A stretch of 64,000 nucleotides of DNA, from NCBI RefSeq assembly GCF_041333735.1, contig NZ_JBGKFB010000001.1:1932501-1996500 (forward strand), read 5' to 3'. Shown here in pieces: positions 55,058-63,200 of the stretch. Each line of letters starts with the position of its first letter. Within the stretch, counting starts at the first letter, position 1. Below the pieces are notes generated by a model that worked only from the letters and a program-made list of their open reading frames with translations, made no database searches and was not told where the DNA came from. A program made the position numbers and the translations under genes. This stretch comes from Veillonella sp. (GTDB taxonomy: Bacteria; Bacillota; Negativicutes; Veillonellales; Veillonellaceae).

Positions 55058-55462
55058 CTAGTCTATAATTTGCTGTTTCTCTTGTACAGTACGTTCAGTA
55101 ACAGCGCTTTTTGTACTATAAACAAAAGAATCAGGCAAAACCATCCCTAGTTGTTGTTCTGCGATTTGTTGAATACGAACAGGAGACTTCAAAGAAGCCA
55201 CTTCAACATCCAACGCATCATTATCCTTTGTTAATTGTACTACAGCTTGCTGTGTTTTAACTACTTCGTAGCCTAATTTTGTGCTGTACGCATTCATAAC
55301 CATCATGATAAGCAAAAATGCAACCAATGCAGCAATACCATATACAACCTGCCACATCATAGGGCTCAAATCTAGAGCCACATTTGCACTACGTTTTCTC
55401 CCTTGTGAAGCGACCAACACATCGCTTTTAACTTGGCCCACAACAGCCTTTCTCGCTAACAT
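55058..55462 (-). CDS. ftsL: FtsL-like cell division protein
   Basis: This is a bitopic division protein: a basic cytoplasmic part (about 1-35), one membrane segment (about 38-58, VVYGIAALVAFLLIMMVMN), then a coiled coil (VVKTQQAVVQLTKDNDALDVEVASL) and the RIQQIAEQQLGM motif common in FtsL/DivIC. The ATG at 55462 gives 134 aa. Identity rests on topology and position after rsmH, as sequence conservation in FtsL is low. Confidence 0.85.
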   Translation of the reverse strand: MLARKAVVGQVKSDVLVASQGRKRSANVALDLSPMMWQVVYGIAALVAFLLIMMVMNAYSTKLGYEVVKTQQAVVQLTKDNDALDVEVASLKSPVRIQQIAEQQLGMVLPDSFVYSTKSAVTERTVQEKQQIID

Positions 55463-55483
55463 AAACACTAACCCCTTCCAATT

Positions 55484-56416
55484 CTACAACTTGACGGCTA
55501 CGCGTAACTTTGCGCTTCTAGCCCTCGGATTAACCTCAATCTCCCCTGCACTAGGCTCTATAGCCTTATTCTTCGCCTTCACAACTGCCTTGTGGTTACA
55601 TACGCACATCGGCAATTCTGGAGGACATATACATGCTGTACTCAACTCTTTGAAAGTTTGTTTCGTAATTCGATCTTCCAAGGAGTGGAATGTGATAACC
55701 CCAATTTTCCCCTTTGGTTTCAACATGGATACAGCATCTACAAAACTATCATGCAAGATAGCTAATTCTCTATTTACTTCAATGCGAATGGCTTGGAACG
55801 TCCGTTTTGCCGGATGCGGTCCATCTTGACGCGCCTTCGCAGGTATTGCTTGCTTAATAATTCTAACTAACTCACCAGTAGTGGTAATTCGTTTTTCTTG
55901 TCGTGCATTAATGATGAATTCAACAATGCGCTTAGCCCATCGCTCTTCCCCATAGTCGCGGATAATTTGCAATAATGCTTCAGCATCATATTCATTAACA
56001 ACCTCTTCTGCTGTTAATGGTGCATCCTTATCCATACGCATATCTAAAGGGCCATCATTCATATATGAAAAGCCACGCTCCGGTGTATCCAGTTGATAGC
56101 TAGATACGCCAAGATCAAAGATAAATCCATCTACTTCATAGATACCCTCATTATGAAGGGCTTCTTTTAAGTTAGAAAAGTTCGTCGGTATTGTTAACAC
56201 CTGACATGTTAAATCAGATAAACGCTGTCGAGCTACGCTCAACGCATCTTCATCTTGATCCAACCCTATAATCATGCCTTCTGGGTCTAGCATCTCACCC
56301 ACAGCATGGGCATGTCCCGCACCACCCAGGGTGCAGTCCACATAGATGCCTTTTGGATTAGTTACGACGGAGTCCACCGTTTCGCGTAAAAGTACGCTGG
56401 TATGATTAAATTCCAT
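55484..56416 (-). CDS. rsmH: 16S rRNA (cytosine-1402-N4)-methyltransferase
   Basis: RsmH methylates C1402 in the ribosomal P site. Seen: FNHTSVLLRETVD, SAM-binding DCTLGGAGHAHAV, GLDQDEDAL, FDLGVSSYQLD and the C-terminal NPRARSAKLRVA. Two adjacent ATGs are possible; the second (56416, 310 aa) has better spacing from AGGAGG (5 nt). It starts 9 bases after mraZ. Confidence 0.97.
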   Translation of the reverse strand: MEFNHTSVLLRETVDSVVTNPKGIYVDCTLGGAGHAHAVGEMLDPEGMIIGLDQDEDALSVARQRLSDLTCQVLTIPTNFSNLKEALHNEGIYEVDGFIFDLGVSSYQLDTPERGFSYMNDGPLDMRMDKDAPLTAEEVVNEYDAEALLQIIRDYGEERWAKRIVEFIINARQEKRITTTGELVRIIKQAIPAKARQDGPHPAKRTFQAIRIEVNRELAILHDSFVDAVSMLKPKGKIGVITFHSLEDRITKQTFKELSTACICPPELPMCVCNHKAVVKAKNKAIEPSAGEIEVNPRARSAKLRVAVKL

Positions 56417-56425
56417 CATAGCCTC

Positions 56426-56857
56426 CTATAACATAATCCCTTCTAGACCTTCAACTAATTCTTCCATACTTTCAGCCACTTGAGCATCATAGTAATCATA
56501 TTTTTCGCGGCTCCAAATTTCAACGTGATCCCCAGCACCGACAATAACGGCCTGTTTATCAAGGCTCGCATATTCACGTAGTGGTACAGGAATGAGGACA
56601 CGACCTTGTTTATCATATTCAAGCTCAGCGGCACTACCAAAAACAAAACGTTTCAAGGCACGTACGCTAGCTTTAGTGGAGGATTGTGATTGTAAAGCTG
56701 CAGAAATTTTCTTCCACGCTTCTTCGGTATAAATAGCTAAGCAGTTATCTAGGCCCTTAGTAACAATACATACTTCGCCTAGTTGTTCACGTATTTTCGC
56801 GGGTATAATCATCCGCCCTTTTGTATCAATGGTGTGATTATATTCTCCCATGAACAT
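56426..56857 (-). CDS. mraZ: transcriptional regulator MraZ
   Basis: MraZ is an AbrB-fold DNA-binding protein that represses its own dcw operon in several bacteria. Its two SpoVT-like repeats carry DTKGRMIIPAKIRE (about 12-25) and DKQGRVLIPVPLRE (about 80-95). The ATG at 56857 gives 143 aa beginning MFMGEYNHTID, the usual family start; GGTG lies 6 nt upstream. It is the first gene of the dcw operon. Confidence 0.97.
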   Translation of the reverse strand: MFMGEYNHTIDTKGRMIIPAKIREQLGEVCIVTKGLDNCLAIYTEEAWKKISAALQSQSSTKASVRALKRFVFGSAAELEYDKQGRVLIPVPLREYASLDKQAVIVGAGDHVEIWSREKYDYYDAQVAESMEELVEGLEGIML

Positions 56858-56903
56858 ACGTATCACCGCCCTTTACTATTCCTTATCCACCACTATATGG
56901 TAA

Positions 56904-56932
56904 ATTCTACCACAATTCCCCACCAATCACAA
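56904..56932 (-). promoter_or_regulatory. promoter of the dcw operon
   Basis: Minus strand TTGTGA, 17-base spacer, TAGAAT; 46 bases before the mraZ start. The spacer contains GGTGGGGA, a likely MraZ contact. Confidence 0.7.
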
Positions 56933-57100
56933 TAAAAAATCCATTTTTATCCCACTTTTTTATATTTTTCTTTCATAATCTCTATTTTTCTCTTCTTTTC
57001 TTAGATACATATGTTCGAAATTAAATAATAATCAAATCATAAAAACCACTCCCCACCACCAGGAGCCAAATTTTAGTTTTATCTGTATCCAATCCCCACC
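56917..57100 (-). promoter_or_regulatory. three GGTGGGGA boxes, candidate MraZ sites
   Basis: GGTGGGGA occurs on the minus strand at 56917-56924, 57050-57057 and 57093-57100, among further GTGG copies. MraZ of other bacteria binds TGGG- or GTGG-type repeats upstream of mraZ. Apart from these, the promoter and the terminator at 57180, I see nothing in the 399-base spacer 56858-57256. Confidence 0.5.
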
Positions 57101-57179
57101 ACAATATCCCCATAAGCTCTATAACACTCAAATCAAACGATATATAGGAATATAATCACCACAAATCCACACAAAAAGA

Positions 57180-57209
57180 AAACCGCGTAGCATTTCTGCT
57201 ACGCGGTTT
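57180..57209 (-). terminator. terminator of the trimeric autotransporter gene
   Basis: A 13-bp perfect stem (AAACCGCGTAGCA / TGCTACGCGGTTT, loop TTTC) is followed on the minus strand by TCTTTTTG, 47 bases after the stop. Confidence 0.92.
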
Positions 57210-57256
57210 CTATACCTACGATAGATTATAGTCTAACCCATCGGTTGGGAGGCATA

Positions 57257-60200
57257 TTATTTAGTTGTTTTTACAGCTGTTTTTGGCGCTTGTTGTGGTT
57301 GTTGTGCAATCACTTTATCAAGAAGTTCACGAATTTCTTTGTTTTGTGCTTGCAAATCAGCCACTTGATCCTCAAGAACTTTTACAGTTGCAGGGGATGC
57401 TTTAGGAGCTGTAGGAGCATTACCAATACCGATTGTTACACCAGCATTTGCCATTACGCTATGGTCACCACCATAAGCGGCACCAGCATGGATTAATAAA
57501 TCAGGATTTGCATAATGTGCTACACCCAATGCAGTAGATGTTTTACCTTTGTAAGTACCAACAGCCGCCATAATTTGAGCTTTTTGACCTTCGTGGTATT
57601 CGATAGGTTTCAATGCTGCTAATGCTGCTGCATTAGCACCTACAACTTTAACATCGCGTTCTACGCTGCTAATGCGGCGAGAGTTTTCTGCGATTTGTGC
57701 ATCATGTTGAACAAGTGTTGCATGATCTTGTAATGCAATGTTGGAAGCTTTCAAGCTATAATTTGCAGCTTCTGCTAATGTACTGATATCTTGAGTATTT
57801 TTATTTACTTGCAAGCCCAATACATTAACTTTTTCATTGTTTTCTAATGCAATAGCACCAATGTTCTTAGTTAATGTAACATTTTCATCAACTTTAGTGT
57901 TTACATCAGCAATGTCTTGAGTATTTTTATTTACTTGTAAACCTAATACACTAACCTTTTCATGATTTTCTAATGCTAGAGTACCAACAGCTTTAGTTAA
58001 TTGTGCATTTTCATTAACTTGTTTAGCTACTTCAGTTACACGATTATCTACTTTAGTAATATTTGTAACATTAGTATCTACTTTAGCATTTAGAGTGTTG
58101 ATGTTTGTAGTATTTGTATTAACTTGGTTAGTTACTTTACTAATATTACTTGTGTTTGTATTAACTTGGTTAGTTACATTTGTAATATTAGTTGTATTTT
58201 GGTTAACAACATTATTGATATTAGCAATATTAGTTGTATTAGTATTAACTTGTTTAGATACGTCGTTAATAACTTTGCTATGTTCATCAACTTTGTTGAT
58301 TACTTTTTGTACAGTTACATTAGTATTTTGAATTGCTTCAGCATTTTGCTTGATCGCTGCTTTGTTAATATTGATGTTTTCAGTATTATGTTTGATTGCT
58401 TCAGTATTAACAGAAACTTGGCTTTGAACATTTTTAATACGTTCTTCGTTAGCATTTGCTTTTTGAGTATTAGCATTAACTTGTTCTTTCACTTTGTTTA
58501 CATCAGAACTTACATTTTGCAAGTTCTTAATTGCTTCAGTATTTTTGCCAACTTGATCTTTCAAGCCAGATACATCAGTTTTGATATTGTTGATTACAGT
58601 ATTTTGGTTATTAACTTTTACGTCAATATCATTTACCTTGCTATCAATATTAGTTACTCTGCTATCGATATTAGTTACTTTATTGTTAATATTAGTAACT
58701 TTGTTATCAATATTTGTAACTTTAGCATCAATATTCTTCACATCGTTTTTAACGTTAGTAATATTGTTGTTTACAATATTGATTTTTTGATCAACTTTAG
58801 CATTGATGTTTGTGATATCAGCTTTTACTACTGTTACATCAGCTTTAATATTGTTTACATTCTTTTCAACGTTAACAACATTAGCTTTAATGTTATTAAT
58901 ATTGGAAGTATTATTTTGAATGTTTACAGTATTAGCTTGGATGTTGCTATTTTGAGCGTTAATGTTTTGAGTAATATTTTCTACTTTTTGAGCTACATTA
59001 ACGATTGTAGTATTGCCTTTACCAACTTGACCTTTCAAGGATTCAATAGCTTGAGAGTTAGCATCAACTTTGCCAGTTAAGTTATTAATAGCAGTTGTAT
59101 TAGATTCAATACGACCAGTATTAGCATTTACTTTAGCAGTTACATCTGTAATGTTAGCTGTATTACCAGCAACTTGTTTACTAATGTTTGCAATAGCTGT
59201 TGCATTGTTAGCAATGTTAGTTGTGTTATTTGTAACTTGTTTGCTTACATTAGCAATAGCTGCAGTGTTATTAGCAATGTTAGTAGTGTTGTTAGTTACA
59301 TCTGTGCGGATAGCTTTGATATCTGCAGTGTTAACATCTACTTTATTGCTGATATTTGTCACATTAGCTTTAATGTCAGTAATAGCTTTGCTATTATCAA
59401 CAATTGCTTTTGCGTTAGCATCAACCTTAACATTTACTTCATTAACTTTGTTGTTAATTGTGTTATTAATTACTGTATTGTTAGCTTCAATCTTAGCATT
59501 GATTGTGTTTTCAACATTAGTAACAGTTGTACCAACTTGGCCTTTTAATGCTTTGATAGCATCTTCATTAGCACTAATACGTGTAGAGTTATCTACAATG
59601 TTGCCTTGTAAGTAATCTAAACGTTGATCATGACGATCTACGCGACCTTTCAAACCATCAATATCACCTTTAATGCCATCAACTTTTACATTTACCTTGT
59701 TGATAGTGTTATTAATAGTTTTATTGTTTTCAGCAATCTTAACATCTACAGATTTATCAACTTTGTTAATGATTGTTTTGTTATTTTCGTTGATTGCATT
59801 TGTAATGTTTTTATTAATAACAGTGTTGTTATTAGTAATAGCAGTGTTGATATCGTTTCTAATTACTGTGTTGTTAGCTTCAATCTTGTTATTAATAGTA
59901 GATTCGATATTAGTGATAGTAGTACCAACTTTACCGTTCAATTCAGCAATAGCTTTTGCATTCTTGTCGATAGCAGCTTTGTTATTGCCAATCAATGTAC
60001 GGTTTTCAATAGCGATTGTACCAGCTACATTGATGTCTTTTTCGTTTTGATCAACACGTTTAGTAAGACCATCTAAGTCACCTTTAATGCCGTCAACTTT
60101 AACATTTACATTGTTGATTGCTGTTGTATTGTTCGCAATATTTGTAGTATTTAGTTTAACACTATCTTCTACTGCAGTAATACGTGTAGAGTTATCTACA

Positions 60201-63200
60201 ATGTTATCTTGTAAGTAGTCTAAACGTTGATCATGACGATCTACGCGACCTTTCAAGCCATCAATATCACCTTTAATACCATCAACTTTAACATTTACAT
60301 TGTTAATTGTATTGTTAATTTCCTTGTTATTTTCAGTAATTGCATTTGTGATATTTTGATTAATTACAGTATTGTTAGCTTCAATCTTAGCATCGATATT
60401 TTTATTAATAACTACATTGTTTTCAGTAATTTTGTTATTAATAGTAGTTTCGATATTCTTAACTGTATTACCAACTTGACCTTTTAATTCATCGATAGCT
60501 TTTTTATTGTCGCCGATAAATTTACGGTTTTCAATTGCAATTGTACCAGCTACGTTGATGTCTTTAGTGTTTTTATCAACTTTAGCAGTAAGATCTTTCA
60601 AGTCACCTTTAACGCCGTCAACTTTTACATTTACATTGTTGATTGCTGTTGTATTGTTAGCAATATTAGTTGTGTTATTAGCAATATTTGTAGTATTATT
60701 TTCTACTTTACCATTGATATTAGTAATTTGTTTCTTAATATCGTTGATAACTGTAGAAGATTGACCTACTTGACCTTTTAACTCATCGATAGCTTTAGCA
60801 TTGATGTTGATGTTTTTAGTGTTGTTAGCAATAGCAACTTTATTATCGCCAATGAATTGACGGTTTTCCATTGCAATTGTACCAACTACATTAATATCTT
60901 TTGCATTAGCTTTCACACCATCTTCAACTACGGAGATACGTGTAGAGTTATCAGCAATATTATCTTGTAAGTAGTCTAAACGTTGGTCATGACGATCTAC
61001 ACGACCTTTAAGACCATTCAAGTCACCTTTAACGCCATCAATCTTAACATTTACATCACCAATCTTATTATTGATTGTGTTGTTGATTTGTTTGTTATTT
61101 TCATTGATTTTTACATCGATGTTTTTATCAACTTTGTTAATAATTGTAGTGTTATTAGCATTGATTTTAGCATCAATGTTTTGATCTACTTTATTAATGA
61201 TTGTTGTATTATTGCTGTTGATTTTATTATCAATATTTTGGTTGATAACAGTGTTGTTAGCTTCAATCTTAGTATCGATATTTTTATTAATAGTTACATT
61301 ATTTTCTGTAATCTTGTTATTAATTGTAGTTTCGATATTTTTAATTGTAGTACCAACTTGACCTTTTAATGCTTTGATAGCATCTTCATTAGCACTAATA
61401 CGTGTAGAGTTATCTACAATGTTGCCTTGTAAGTAATCTAAACGTTGATCATGACGATCTACACGTGCAGTAAGACCAGCTACATCACCTTTAACGCCAT
61501 CAATCTTAACATTTACATCGCCAACTTTTTTGTTGATTGTATTGTTGATTTGAGTGTTATTTTCATTGATCTTTATATCAATATTTTTATCAACTTTGTT
61601 AATGATTGTAGTGTTATTAGCATTGATTTTAGCGTCAATGTTTTGATCTACTTTATTAATGATTGTTGTGTTATTGCTATTGATTTTATTATCAATATTT
61701 TGGTTGATAACAGTGTTGTTAGCTTCAATCTTATTATCGATAGTTTTATTAATTACTGTATTGTTTTCGTTGATTTTATTAGTAATTGTATTTTCGATAT
61801 TTGTGATTTGATTGCCAACATGACCTTTTAATTCATCAATAGCTTTTTTGTTAGCACCGATAAGTGTACGGTTTTCGATAGCAATTGTGCCTGCTACGTT
61901 GATGTCTTTAGTATTTTGATCAACGCGTTTAGTAAGACCATCTAAATCGCCCTTAACACCATCAATTTTTTGATTAACTTTAATGTTATTAGCATTAATC
62001 TTAACATCGATGTTATTGTCTACTTTATTAAGAATTGTAGTGTTATTAGTTTCAATCTTAGCATCGATATTTTTGTTGATTACTGTGTTGTTTTCATTAA
62101 TCTTATTAGTAATTGTATTTTCGATGTTAGTGATTTGTGTACCAACATGGCCTTTTAACTCGTTGATTGCTTTTTCATTGTTGGAAATACGAGTAGAGTT
62201 AGCTTCGATACGTTTACTATTATCTGCAATCGCTTTAGCATTAACTTCAGTCTTAGCATTTACATTATTAATGTTATTGTTAATAACTGTGTTATTTTTT
62301 TCAATCTTAGCATCAATATTACCATCTACTTTGTTAATGATTGTAGTATTATTAGCTTCAATCTTCTTATTGATTGTAGTTTCAATATTGGTAATTTGTG
62401 TGCCAACATGACCTTTTAACTCATCGATAGCTTTTTGGTTTGCACCGATAAGTGTGCGGTTTTCCATTGCAATTGTGCCAACTACATTAATGTCTTTTGT
62501 ATTAGCTTTTACACCATCTTCAACAATAGAGATTCTTGTGGAGTTATCTGCAATGTTGTCTTGCAAGTAGTCTAAACGTTGATCATGGCGATCTACACGA
62601 CCTTTAAGACCATCCAAGTCGCCTTTAACACCGTCAACTTTTACATTAACATTATTAATTGCAGTTGCATTCGCTTCAACTTTACTATTGATATTAGTGA
62701 TATTGTTTTTAATATCTTTAATATCTACTTGAACATTACCAATATTTTGACCAACTTTACCTTTCAAATCAGCAATATCTTTAGTGTTGATATTAACTTG
62801 ATTTTGAGTGTTAGCTACATCAGTTTTAATAGTTTTATTGTCTTGTTCAAGCGCCTGGATGCGACCTTCATGATCAACTAAAACTTTACCTTGATTATCA
62901 ACTTTAGTTTTTAATTCAGTAATTGCAGTCGCATTTTTATTGATATTTGTAGTGTTATTAGTGATGTTAGTAGTATTAGCATCAACTTTTGCGCTTACAT
63001 TATTTACAGTATTATTAATATTTGTAATATCAGTTTTAACGGCATTGATCTTAGTATCAACATCATTGTTTACTTTATTAATAATAGTTGTGTTGTTAGC
63101 TTCAATTTTAGAATTAATTGTTTTGTTAACTTCACTAATAATGTTAGTTTTGCTATCGTTGATTTTAACATCTACATTGTGATTAACTTCGTTGATAATC

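Noticed and set aside
59500..62600. Regular repeats resembling a CRISPR or satellite array
   Set aside because: Repeats are in frame, of variable length and encode coiled coil; there are no unique equal-length spacers.
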